Shown one piece after another: positions 54,906 through 63,357 of a stretch of DNA of 64,000 nucleotides (its first letter is position 1; every line of letters starts with the position of its first letter). This stretch comes from Arthrobacter sp. PGP41. Lineage in GTDB: Bacteria; Actinomycetota; Actinomycetes; Actinomycetales; Micrococcaceae. The notes under the pieces were generated by a model. The model was not told the DNA's origin. It worked only from the letters and a program-made list of their open reading frames with translations, and made no database searches. Where the stretch lies: contig NZ_CP026514.1 of NCBI RefSeq assembly GCF_002953935.1, positions 2,604,001 to 2,668,000 on the forward strand. The letters run 5' to 3'. Made by a program: the position numbers and the translations under genes.

Positions 54906-55958
54906 TCAGTAATCGCCTTCAGGTTTCAGTTCCCGGGACAGCAGGACAGGCCCCAGTTGGTCAACGGACAGCTTGCCGGCCAGCACGGCGACGACGGCAG
55001 CTGTAATGGGCATCTCCACGCCCAGCTTGCCGGCCAGTTCATGGACCGCCTGGCCCGACTTTATGCCTTCGGCGGTCTGGGTCATCTTCTGGCCCACCTC
55101 CTCAAGCGTGAGGCCTTGCCCCAGGAGCCGCCCGGCGGTGTGGTTGCGTGACAGCGGGGAGGAGCAGGTGGCCACAAGGTCGCCCAGGCCTGCGAGGCCG
55201 GCCATCGTTTTGGCTTCCCCGCCAAGGGCAAGGGCAAGGCGGGACGTTTCCGCGAGTCCGCGGGTGATGACGGACGCCTTGGTGTTGTCCCCCATCTGCC
55301 TGCCCTCGCAGATGCCGACGGCGAGGGCAATCACGTTCTTGACGATTCCGCCGATCTCCACCCCCACTACGTCAGTGGTGGTGTACGGCCGGAAGTAGGG
55401 GGCCGTGCAGCTCCTGGCGATCCAGCCTGCGGCGTCGGAGTCGGTGCAGGCAACCACAGAGGCAGTGGGTTCTTCGCGGGCGATTTCCATGGCCAGGTTG
55501 GGGCCGGACACAATGGCAATACGCTCGGTGGGCACGCCCAGCTCCTCGCTGATGACCTCGCTCATCCTGGCGTCCGTACCGAGCTCCAGGCCTTTCATCA
55601 GCGAGACAACCATGGCGTCCGGAGCGATCAGGCCTTTCCACTCCCGCAGCTGCGGCCGGAGTGACTGGGCAGGGACCGCGATGACCACGAGGTCGGCGCC
55701 CTCCAGTACGGTGGCGACGTCCGTTGAGGCGGTGATGCTTTCCGGCAGCGGGACCTCCTTCAGGTACTGCACATTGCGGTGGCTGGCGTTGATGCCCTCG
55801 ACCACTTCAGCGCGCCTGCCCCACAGCCTGATGGTGCGGGGCTCACCGGCAGCAGCCGCGGCGTCGGCCAGAATTTTTGCAAAGGTTGTTCCCCAGGAGC
55901 CGGCGCCGAGAACAGCAACGGAACGGGCAGAGCCCGTCTGCCTTCCCCCAGGGATCAC
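54906..55958 (-). CDS. gpsA: NAD(P)-dependent glycerol-3-phosphate dehydrogenase
   Basis: Reduces dihydroxyacetone phosphate to sn-glycerol 3-phosphate for phospholipids. 350 residues: GAGSWGTTFAKILAD, SLMKGLELGTDARMSEV, SGPNLAMEIA, EIGGIVKNVIALAVG with catalytic Lys, and GLAGLGDLVATCSSPLSRN. I chose GTG 55958, overlapping the plsC stop (GTGA); longer frames run into plsC. The adjacent PlsC uses its product line. Confidence 0.95.
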   Translation of the reverse strand: MIPGGRQTGSARSVAVLGAGSWGTTFAKILADAAAAAGEPRTIRLWGRRAEVVEGINASHRNVQYLKEVPLPESITASTDVATVLEGADLVVIAVPAQSLRPQLREWKGLIAPDAMVVSLMKGLELGTDARMSEVISEELGVPTERIAIVSGPNLAMEIAREEPTASVVACTDSDAAGWIARSCTAPYFRPYTTTDVVGVEIGGIVKNVIALAVGICEGRQMGDNTKASVITRGLAETSRLALALGGEAKTMAGLAGLGDLVATCSSPLSRNHTAGRLLGQGLTLEEVGQKMTQTAEGIKSGQAVHELAGKLGVEMPITAAVVAVLAGKLSVDQLGPVLLSRELKPEGDY

Positions 55959-56728
55959 GGAGTTTCCGTTCCGGTACCGGCCTGCTGCTGCCCGCGCTCC
56001 ACGAACCTGCCGTGCCGGGCCTGCTGCTGCTTGGCCGGATCCCACCGCTCAGCCGGCGGCTCTTCTCCCCTGATTTCCGCCAGGAGTCCGGTGATCGCAT
56101 CCATGATCGCGTCGGTGGCCCCGGCGAGGGTTGCCTTGTCCAGCGGACGGCCGGCGAAGGCGCTGAGGTCAACGGGCTCGCCCACTACCACCGTTGACTT
56201 CTTGCGCGGGAACAGGTGGAACCGCTTGCCGTAGCGCGGGAACACTTCGTGGGCGCCCCAGTGGGCAATCGGAACCACCGGAATGCCGCCCTCCAGGGCA
56301 AGCCGTGCAGCACCCGTGTGGCCTTTCATGGGCCACAGCCCGGGATCGCGCGTCAGGGTGCCTTCGGGGTAGATGATGATGGCCCCGCCTTCGGCGACGA
56401 TCTCCTGCGCAAGCTGCAAGGAGCGGTTCGCCCCCGCCGTCGAACGTTCCACCGGGATCTGCTTTGTTGCACGCAGGACCCAGCCCAGCACCGGAACCTT
56501 GAAGAGCCCCGACTTGGCAAGGAAGTGCGGGGCAATCCTGTGGTTATAGAGGAGGTGGCCGATGATCAGGGGATCGATCTCGGTGCAGTGGTTGGGTGCG
56601 GCGATAAAACCGCCCGCAGGCAGCTTTTCCGTGCCCTCCCACTTCTTGTCCATCATCAGGTTGAACAGGGGGCGGACTATGCCGGCGACCACAGCGAGGG
56701 TGGCGCGGCTCTTGGCCGGTTCCTTCAC
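55955..56728 (-). CDS. plsC: 1-acylglycerol-3-phosphate acyltransferase (PlsC family)
   Basis: 257 residues. Acyltransferase motif I is NHCTEID (H-x4-D), motif III IIYPEGTLTRD. An N-terminal hydrophobic stretch (about residues 10-25) may anchor it. The last 25 residues are Gln/Arg-rich (DPAKQQQARHGRFVERGQQQ). It makes phosphatidic acid from lysophosphatidic acid. It follows murA by 9 bases and overlaps gpsA. Confidence 0.93.
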   Translation of the reverse strand: MKEPAKSRATLAVVAGIVRPLFNLMMDKKWEGTEKLPAGGFIAAPNHCTEIDPLIIGHLLYNHRIAPHFLAKSGLFKVPVLGWVLRATKQIPVERSTAGANRSLQLAQEIVAEGGAIIIYPEGTLTRDPGLWPMKGHTGAARLALEGGIPVVPIAHWGAHEVFPRYGKRFHLFPRKKSTVVVGEPVDLSAFAGRPLDKATLAGATDAIMDAITGLLAEIRGEEPPAERWDPAKQQQARHGRFVERGQQQAGTGTETP

Positions 56729-56737
56729 GGCTGCCTG

Positions 56738-58063
56738 CTACTTCTCTGTGGTGATGTCGAAGTCGGCGCCAAGGCCGGCCAGCTTTTCAGTGAAGCGCTC
56801 GTAGCCGCGGTTGATGATGTCGATCCCCGTGACGCGGGATGTGCCAGTGGCTGCCAGGGCGGCAATCAGGTGGCTGAAGCCCCCGCGCAGGTCCGGAACG
56901 TCAATGTCGGTGCCTTTGAGCTGGGTGGGTCCGGAGATCACGGCCGAGTGGAGGAAGTTCCGCTGGCCGAACCTGCACGGCACGCTGCCCAGGCACTCAC
57001 GGTGCACCTGGATGCTGGCGCCCATCCGGATGAGCGCATCAGTGAACCCGAAACGGTTCTCGTAGACCGTCTCGTGGACGATGGACACGCCTTCGGCCTG
57101 GGTCAGGGCCACCACCAGCGGCTGCTGCCAGTCCGTCATGAAGCCGGGGTGCACGTCGGTCTCCAGCACCAGCGGATTGAGCTTTCCGCCGCGGTGGTAG
57201 AAACGGATGCCGTCCTCGCCGATGTCCATGCCGCCGCCCACCTTGCGGTAGGTGTTCAGGAAGGTCATCATGTCCCGCTGCGAGGCGCCTTCAACGAAAA
57301 TGTCGCCCTTGGTCACCAGTGCCGCAGAAGCCCACGACGCGGATTCGTTGCGGTCCGAGAGCGCCCGGTGGTTGTAGCCGCCGAGGTCGCGGACGCCTTC
57401 GATGCGGATGGTGCGGTCAGTCTGGACGCTGATGATGGCGCCCATCTTCTGAAGCACGGCGATGAGGTCGATGATCTCCGGCTCTGTTGCAGCACCGGAC
57501 AGCTCGGTGATGCCCTCGGCGCGCGTGGCGCTGAGCAGCACCTGCTCGGTGGCGCCCACGGAAGGGTAGGGCAGGGAGATCTTGGCGCCCTGGAGGCCCT
57601 TGGGGGCCGAGATGTGGATGCCGCCGGGCCGTTTCTCCACCACGGCACCGAATTGGCGCAGGACGTCCAGGTGGTAATCAATGGGCCGGTCGCCGATCTT
57701 GCAGCCGCCGAGGTCGGGGATGAACGCCTCCCCGATCGCGTGGATCAGCGGCCCGCAAAGCAGGATGGGGATCCGGGAATCGCCCGCGTGGGCGTCGATG
57801 GCGGTGCTGGATGCCGTCTTGGCGGCCTTGGGATCCAGCGTGAGGTCGCCGCTCACCGGGTCCTTCGCCACGGTCACGCCGTGGAGCTGCAGGAGGGAGG
57901 TGACCACCTCCACATCCTTGATCTCCGGCACGTTCCGCAACACCGACGGTTCGTTGCCCAGCAACGCTGCCACCATCGCCTTGGGAACAAGGTTCTTTGC
58001 TCCCCGGACGCTGACGCGGCCTGTAAGCGGGACTCCGCCGCGGATTGTCAGAACACTACTCAT
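56738..58063 (-). CDS. murA: UDP-N-acetylglucosamine 1-carboxyvinyltransferase
   Basis: First committed step of peptidoglycan synthesis. 441 residues: LTGRVSVRGAKNLVPKAMVAALL near the start (Lys and Asn of the active site), active-site Cys in DLGGCKIGDRPIDYH (fosfomycin target), and the C-terminal RGGFSHLIAALAATGTSRV. The Cys is retained, so fosfomycin sensitivity is not excluded. ATG 58063 with AAGGA 9 bases upstream. The unit murA-plsC-gpsA-ddl joins wall and lipid precursor genes. Confidence 0.96.
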   Translation of the reverse strand: MSSVLTIRGGVPLTGRVSVRGAKNLVPKAMVAALLGNEPSVLRNVPEIKDVEVVTSLLQLHGVTVAKDPVSGDLTLDPKAAKTASSTAIDAHAGDSRIPILLCGPLIHAIGEAFIPDLGGCKIGDRPIDYHLDVLRQFGAVVEKRPGGIHISAPKGLQGAKISLPYPSVGATEQVLLSATRAEGITELSGAATEPEIIDLIAVLQKMGAIISVQTDRTIRIEGVRDLGGYNHRALSDRNESASWASAALVTKGDIFVEGASQRDMMTFLNTYRKVGGGMDIGEDGIRFYHRGGKLNPLVLETDVHPGFMTDWQQPLVVALTQAEGVSIVHETVYENRFGFTDALIRMGASIQVHRECLGSVPCRFGQRNFLHSAVISGPTQLKGTDIDVPDLRGGFSHLIAALAATGTSRVTGIDIINRGYERFTEKLAGLGADFDITTEK

Positions 58064-58151
58064 ATACCGGTTTCCTTACGATCACTCGCCCCCAAATCCT
58101 TGCAAAGGCTCCAACCAAGCATAGGAGGTTGCGTTACCGAACCGAAATACG

Positions 58152-58191
58152 CGGGCGACGGCGGCAGGGCGTGGCGTGCCGTCGTCGCCCG
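58152..58191 (-). terminator. Probable terminator of leuC-leuD
   Basis: A 15-bp stem with one G-T pair (58152-58166 with 58177-58191) and a 10-base loop lies about 25 bases after leuD. The minus-strand tail CGTATTTCGG is only weakly T-rich. Confidence 0.55.
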
Positions 58192-58213
58192 GTTTCGAAG
58201 GCAGTCCGCGGCC

Positions 58214-58816
58214 TCAGGAAAGGCGCGCAGGCAGGGTTTTCGGCTTGAACGAAGGACGGGTGGCCTCGTAGGCGGTGATATCCGCCTCATGCTGGAGGGT
58301 CAGCCCGATGTCGTCCAGGCCTTCGAGCAGCCGCCAGCGGGTGTAGTCGTCGATCTCGAAGGGCGCAACGATGTTTCCGCACACCACGGTCTTGGACACG
58401 AGGTCAACCGTGACTTCGGTCCCCGGAGCGTTCTCCAGTTCCTTCCAGATCAGCTCGATGTCATCCTGGGAGAGCTCGGCTGCCAGCAGGCCCTGCTTGC
58501 CGGAATTCCCGCGGAAAATGTCGGCGAAGCGGGAAGAGAGGACGGCCTTGAAGCCGTAGTCCTTCAGCGCCCAGACGGCGTGCTCGCGGGACGATCCCGT
58601 CCCGAAGTCCGGGCCTGCCACCAGGACGGACCCGGCGTTGAACGGCTCCTTGTTCAGGATGAAGGACGGGTCCTTGCGCCACGCCGAGAACAGCGCGTCC
58701 TCAAAGCCGGTCCGGGTAATCCGCTTGAGGTAGACGGCGGGGATGATCTGGTCCGTGTCCACGTTGCTCTGCCGCAGCGGGACGCCGATTCCGGTGTGGG
58801 TGGTGAACTTTTCCAT
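58214..58816 (-). CDS. leuD: 3-isopropylmalate dehydratase small subunit
   Basis: 200 residues. [16 protein letters not shown], the swivelling aconitase fold and [17 protein letters not shown] are typical of LeuD. It forms the isomerase with LeuC in leucine synthesis. ATG 58816 with AGGA 7 bases upstream; a longer frame runs into leuC. It follows leuC by 8 bases. Confidence 0.96.
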   Translation of the reverse strand: MEKFTTHTGIGVPLRQSNVDTDQIIPAVYLKRITRTGFEDALFSAWRKDPSFILNKEPFNAGSVLVAGPDFGTGSSREHAVWALKDYGFKAVLSSRFADIFRGNSGKQGLLAAELSQDDIELIWKELENAPGTEVTVDLVSKTVVCGNIVAPFEIDDYTRWRLLEGLDDIGLTLQHEADITAYEATRPSFKPKTLPARLS

Positions 58817-58824
58817 GGCGTGTC

Positions 58825-60279
58825 CTAGGCTGCGTCGGTGCGGATGGCGGCGGATTCGGGAGCCGGATCGAGGTCCGACGGCGAACTCAGCGTGCCGCGG
58901 ATGGCCGTGGCTGCGGCAACCACCGGGGAGACCAGGTGGGTGCGGCCGCCCTTGCCCTGGCGCCCTTCGAAGTTGCGGTTGGAGGTGGACGCGCAGCGCT
59001 CCCCCACCTCCAACTGGTCCGGGTTCATGCCGAGGCACATGGAGCAGCCGGCAAAGCGCCATTCGGCGCCGAAATCCTTGAACACGCGGTCCAGGCCCTC
59101 GGCCTCTGCTTCCAGCCGCACGCGCGCCGATCCCGGCACCACGAGCATGCGGATATTGGGATCCTTCCGGCGCCCGCGGATGATGTCCGCCGCTGCGCGC
59201 AGGTCCTCCATCCGGGAGTTGGTGCATGAGCCCAGGAAAACGGTGTCCACCCGGATGTCCTTCATCGGCGTGCCGGCCTTGAGGCCCATGTACTGCAGTG
59301 CCCGCTCGGCCGCTGCCTTGGCGTTCTCGTCACCGAAATCCTCCGGTGACGGCACGGACTCGGACAGGGAGACCCCCTGGCCCGGGTTGGTGCCCCAGGT
59401 GACGAACGGCTCCAGGGTGTCGGCATCCAGGTCCACCTGGGCGTCGAAGACGGCGTCGTCGTCGGTGCGCAGGGTGTTCCAGTATTCGACGGCGGCGTCC
59501 CAGTCGGCACCCTGCGGGGCGTGCGGGCGGCCATACATGTAGTCGTAGGTGGTCTGGTCCGGCGCAACAAGGCCGGCCCTGGCACCCGCTTCGATGGACA
59601 TGTTGCAGATGGTCATGCGGGCGTCCATGGACAGTGAGCGGATGGCGGAGCCGCGGTATTCCAGGACGTAGCCCTGGCCGCCGCCGGTGCCGATCTTGGC
59701 GATCACGGCCAGGATGATGTCCTTCGCCGTCACCCCGGGACGCAGCGTTCCCTCGACGTTGATGGCCATGGTCTTGAACGGCTTCAGGGACAGGGTCTGG
59801 GTGGCCATGACGTGCTCCACCTCGGAGGTGCCGATGCCCATGGCCAGCGCACCGAAGGCACCGTGGGTGGAGGTGTGCGAGTCGCCGCAGACAACGGTCA
59901 TTCCCGGCTGGGTGAGGCCCAGCTGCGGGCCCACGACGTGGACGATGCCCTGCTCGGCGTCACCGAGGCTGTGCAGCCGCACGCCGAACTCCGCGCAGTT
60001 GTTGCGCAGCGTCTGGATCTGGGTGCGGCTGGTCAGGTCGGCGATAGGCTTGTCGATGTCCAGCGTGGGAGTGTTGTGGTCCTCCGTCGCGATGGTCAGG
60101 TCCGGCCGCCGCAGCTTGCGGCCGGCCAGGCGCAGGCCTTCGAATGCCTGCGGAGACGTGACCTCGTGGACCAGGTGGAGGTCGATGAAGAGAAGGTCGG
60201 GCTGGGCGTTGGCTCCATCACCATCACCTTTGCGCACCACGTGTGCGTCCCAGACTTTCTCGGCCAATGTCTTTGCCAT
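58825..60279 (-). CDS. leuC: 3-isopropylmalate dehydratase large subunit
   Basis: 484 residues, aconitase family with a [4Fe-4S] cluster held by Cys in [14 protein letters not shown] and the [11 protein letters not shown] pair. [26 protein letters not shown] is also typical. I chose ATG 60279, 6 bases after AGGGAG; the earlier ATG (60285) directly abuts that site. It is divergent from the IclR regulator and shares its operator region. Confidence 0.96.
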   Translation of the reverse strand: MAKTLAEKVWDAHVVRKGDGDGANAQPDLLFIDLHLVHEVTSPQAFEGLRLAGRKLRRPDLTIATEDHNTPTLDIDKPIADLTSRTQIQTLRNNCAEFGVRLHSLGDAEQGIVHVVGPQLGLTQPGMTVVCGDSHTSTHGAFGALAMGIGTSEVEHVMATQTLSLKPFKTMAINVEGTLRPGVTAKDIILAVIAKIGTGGGQGYVLEYRGSAIRSLSMDARMTICNMSIEAGARAGLVAPDQTTYDYMYGRPHAPQGADWDAAVEYWNTLRTDDDAVFDAQVDLDADTLEPFVTWGTNPGQGVSLSESVPSPEDFGDENAKAAAERALQYMGLKAGTPMKDIRVDTVFLGSCTNSRMEDLRAAADIIRGRRKDPNIRMLVVPGSARVRLEAEAEGLDRVFKDFGAEWRFAGCSMCLGMNPDQLEVGERCASTSNRNFEGRQGKGGRTHLVSPVVAAATAIRGTLSSPSDLDPAPESAAIRTDAA

Positions 60280-60357
60280 GGCCATCTCCCTTCACTGCTG
60301 TTTGACTAATGGGTTCAACTGAATCAGGATGGCTCCGCACTGCGCCAGCCGAAAGAT

Positions 60358-60392
60358 TTGCATCTCAGATATTGAGACGGCAATATCATTAC
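60358..60392 (+). promoter_or_regulatory. IclR gene promoter with embedded operator; leaderless start
   Basis: TTGCAT (60358-60363), 17 bases, CAATAT (60381-60386). Seven bases later is the A of the ATG at 60393, so the mRNA is probably leaderless. The spacer holds TCTCAGATATTGAGA (60363-60377), an inverted repeat TCTCA-N5-TGAGA suited to bind the IclR dimer and to regulate both this gene and leuCD. Confidence 0.65.
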
Positions 60393-61112
60393 ATGGACAA
60401 TTCTAGTGGAGTCGGTGTCATTGATAAAGCGGCCCAGGTGCTTGATGCACTGGAAGCCGGCCCCACCACCCTGGCGCAGCTCGTGGCTGCCACTGGCCTG
60501 GCCCGCCCCACCGTGCACCGGCTTGCCCTCGCCCTTGTGCACCACCGGCTGGTTAGCCGTGATATCCAGGGCCGGTTCGTCCTTGGAAGCCGGCTGGTTG
60601 AACTGGCGTCGGCCGCGGGCGAGGACCGCCTGATCGCCTCCGCCGGCCCGGTGCTGATGCAGCTGAGGGATGCCACCGGCGAGAGCGCCCAGATCTTCCG
60701 CCGCCAAGGCGACTGGCGTGTATGCGTCGCTTCCGCCGAGCGTCCCATCGGCCTGCGGGACACCATCCCCGTGGGCACCCAGCTGTCCATGAAGGCAGGA
60801 TCTGCCGCCCAGGTGCTGCTCGCCTGGGAGGACCATGACCGGCTGCTCGAGGGGCTGCAGTCGGCCCGCTTCACGCCTACCGTCCTGGCTGGAGTACGAC
60901 GGCGGGGCTGGGGCCAGAGCCTCGGCGAACGCGAGCCTGGGGTTGCCTCAGTTTCGGCGCCTGTGCGCGGGCCGTCCGGCCGGGTGATCGCGGCAGTTTC
61001 CATTTCCGGTCCGATTGAGCGGCTCACCCGCCAGCCCGGCAGGCTGCATGCCGAAGTGGTCTGCAATGCCGGCCGCATCCTCACTGAGGCCCTGCGCAAG
61101 AACAACGACTAG
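60393..61112 (+). CDS. ndgR: IclR-family regulator (NdgR/LtbR-like) of leucine biosynthesis
   Basis: 239 residues. N-terminal winged helix (about 8-65: IDKAAQVLDALEAGPTTLAQLVAATGLARPTVHRLALALVHH in part) and an IclR ligand domain (about 80-235, SMKAGSAAQVLLAW, GVASVSAPVRGPSGRVIAAVSI). A gene of this family lies divergent from leuCD in Streptomyces (NdgR), Corynebacterium (LtbR) and Mycobacterium (Rv2989), where it represses or controls leucine genes. Role assigned by family and place. Confidence 0.9.
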   Translation: MDNSSGVGVIDKAAQVLDALEAGPTTLAQLVAATGLARPTVHRLALALVHHRLVSRDIQGRFVLGSRLVELASAAGEDRLIASAGPVLMQLRDATGESAQIFRRQGDWRVCVASAERPIGLRDTIPVGTQLSMKAGSAAQVLLAWEDHDRLLEGLQSARFTPTVLAGVRRRGWGQSLGEREPGVASVSAPVRGPSGRVIAAVSISGPIERLTRQPGRLHAEVVCNAGRILTEALRKNND

Positions 61113-61166
61113 CAGTGACACGGGCCAGCGGCCCGGACCCAGCGCCGCCGGGCTAGGATTCTCGGC

Positions 61167-61718
61167 ATGGGCAGCTACGCAGTGTTTCTTCGCGGCATCA
61201 ACGTGGGCGGCATCAACATCAAGATGGCCGATCTGCGGGAGGCGCTCAAGGCCGCGGGCTTTGCTGACGCCCGCACCCTGCTTGCCAGCGGAAATGTGGT
61301 CCTCACCAGCCCCCTGGACGCGAAGGCCGTCAAACGCGAATGCGAAAAATGCCTCCGGGACACGTTCGGCTATGACGCCTGGGTGGTGGTTCTCAAATCG
61401 GCCCGGCTGTCAGAGCTGGTGGCCGCCTGCCCCTACCCCGAGGACGACAAAGCCACCCACAGCTACATCACCCTTGCCTCGGACACCGGGGTCCTCGATG
61501 AACTCGATGCGGCAGGGGCGGCGCTGGAGGGAAACGAACAGGAGAGGCTGGGTCCGGAGGCCCTCGCGTGGCTGGCACCGGCCGGCGGAACGTTGGACAG
61601 CCCCTTCAGCAAGATTTCTTCGAAAGCCAAATTCAAGGCCGCAACCACTACGCGCAACCTGCGCACCCTGATCAAGGTAAGGGACGTTGCCGCCGAACTC
61701 GCGGCCACCGGGGGTTAG
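61167..61718 (+). CDS. DUF1697 family protein
   Basis: 183 residues. The N-terminal MGSYAVFLRGINVGGINIKMADLREALKAAGF with LLASGNVVL matches DUF1697, a two-domain soluble family of unknown function. No signal or membrane segment. Start ATG 61167. It converges on the GTPase genes. Confidence 0.88.
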   Translation: MGSYAVFLRGINVGGINIKMADLREALKAAGFADARTLLASGNVVLTSPLDAKAVKRECEKCLRDTFGYDAWVVVLKSARLSELVAACPYPEDDKATHSYITLASDTGVLDELDAAGAALEGNEQERLGPEALAWLAPAGGTLDSPFSKISSKAKFKAATTTRNLRTLIKVRDVAAELAATGG

Positions 61719-61740
61719 CTCTCCTGCCCGCCGCGCAGGC

Positions 61741-63357
61741 CTATCCGGCCGCAGCCGTCCGGAGCGCGGAGTTAAAGCCGGCCAGCCGGCTGACCTCCAC
61801 CTCAACGGGTTCCACGACGAGTTCCTGCGCCACAGCGGCCACGGCGGCATTCAACCGCTTCCGCGCCCTCGCTGCCCGTGCATTGGCCGCGGCGGCTGCA
61901 ATAACGCGGCCCGTGATGGCAAGGAAGATCCCCAGGGCCACCCCAAGAGCGATCATCAGCGTGGGCACAGGCCATCCTTCGACCCGGGGCACCTCCGGCA
62001 CGGGCATCTGGAAATATCCCAGTGCCGCCAGCACACCAAGCCAGCCCAAGCCACCCAGCACAGTCAGCAAGGCCAGCCACTGCACCACGTTGAAGACTCC
62101 CCACCACCAGGATTTGCGGTTCGCGGCAAGGTCCGTTCCGGCGATGGCCTGGTCCAGGGCATCAGGCAGCCGCTCCCTGCCTTCCCGGGCGGCCCCCCGG
62201 ATGGCTGCACGCCAGGGGCCGGGGGCACCGGCACTGGCGGCATCGGCGAACTCGCGCACCGCGGCGTCCGTTCGCGCCCGTTCCGGCGCCCCTGCCGGCG
62301 GCAGCGATGTCCGGTTCAACTCCGACGGCGCGCCGCTGCGCAGGTTGAGCCGGCGCAGCGGATCCGCACGGAACCTGGACAGCCAGCGGGTAACCGGCCA
62401 GCCGGTGCGCTTTACTGACTCCAGCCGGTAGGACTGCGCCACCGCACGAACCACCACCGGCACGTTTGCTGCCACAGCCAGTTCCTCCGCGAGCCTGGTC
62501 CTGGTTGCAGGCCGCACACCGGCGGCCGTACCCTCCCCGGACACAGCCCCCAGATCTGCTGATGCCTTGGTGATGTCGGCGGAAAGCCGCTGGGACTGCG
62601 CATTACGCTTAGCGGCAACACCACGGATAGCCGCCCGGACCTGGTCCACCCCGGCCCCCGTCAAGGCGGAGGCCGCAAGCACCTGGACCTTGCCAAGTCC
62701 GTCCCGGGCAAGGATGGAGCGCAGGGATTCCAGGACGGGCTGCACATCGCGCTCCGGCAGCCGGTCCACCTGGTTGAGGACCACGAGGGTTACGGCACCG
62801 TGGGAGGCCAGACGGGACAGGAAGTCATTGTGCACGGCAGCGTCCGCGTACTTCTGGGGGTCAAGGACCCACACCAGCACGTCCACCAGCCCCACCATCC
62901 GCTGTACCACTTCGCGGTTGGACGCCTTGGTGGAGTCAAAGTCCGGCAGGTCCAGCAGGATCAGGCCGGTGCCTTCATCCGCGAATCCGTCCACGGCGGC
63001 GGCGTGATGGCGGTTGCGGACTTCCAGCCAGTCGAGCAGCGGCTCGCTGCCTTCCGCCCCCCACACCCCTGCCAAAGGTTCCGATGTGGTTGGACGTCGG
63101 GCTGCCGTCGTCGCAATTTCCGCGCCGCTGACTGCGTTGAAAAGGGAGGATTTTCCGCTTCCTGTGGCGCCGAAGAAGCCCACCACTGTGTGGTCGGCGG
63201 AAAGGGAGCGCCGTGAACTTGCACGTTCCAGGATGCTGAAGACCTCCTGCAGCGACTCATCCGGAAGGACGCCTTCGCCAAGTTCCCGGGCATCGTTGAG
63301 GGCTGAGAGCCGGCGGCTAAGCCGGGACGACTCGCGGGTATCGCTGTGGCGGCTCAT
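61741..63357 (-). CDS. Membrane-associated GTPase (second of a tandem pair)
   Basis: 538 residues. G1 GFFGATGSGKSSLFN (about 57-72), switch region with T(s) in ARRPTTSEP, G3 LILLDLPDFDSTKASN, G4 VVLNQVDRLPE, then a helical region with two hydrophobic segments (about 420-475: VVQWLALLTVLGGLGWLGVLAALGYF and LMIALGVALGIFLAITGRVI), and an Ala/Arg-rich coiled tail. The D in G3 is intact. The domain order resembles YfjP/dynamin-like bacterial GTPases. ATG overlaps the upstream stop (ATGA). Function unknown. Confidence 0.85.
   Translation of the reverse strand: MSRHSDTRESSRLSRRLSALNDARELGEGVLPDESLQEVFSILERASSRRSLSADHTVVGFFGATGSGKSSLFNAVSGAEIATTAARRPTTSEPLAGVWGAEGSEPLLDWLEVRNRHHAAAVDGFADEGTGLILLDLPDFDSTKASNREVVQRMVGLVDVLVWVLDPQKYADAAVHNDFLSRLASHGAVTLVVLNQVDRLPERDVQPVLESLRSILARDGLGKVQVLAASALTGAGVDQVRAAIRGVAAKRNAQSQRLSADITKASADLGAVSGEGTAAGVRPATRTRLAEELAVAANVPVVVRAVAQSYRLESVKRTGWPVTRWLSRFRADPLRRLNLRSGAPSELNRTSLPPAGAPERARTDAAVREFADAASAGAPGPWRAAIRGAAREGRERLPDALDQAIAGTDLAANRKSWWWGVFNVVQWLALLTVLGGLGWLGVLAALGYFQMPVPEVPRVEGWPVPTLMIALGVALGIFLAITGRVIAAAAANARAARARKRLNAAVAAVAQELVVEPVEVEVSRLAGFNSALRTAAAG

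Noticed and set aside
56216..58828. 870-codon open frame on the plus strand
   Set aside because: It is antisense to plsC, murA and leuD, which have full catalytic motifs. Long antisense frames are expected at this GC content, and its translation has no recognisable domain.
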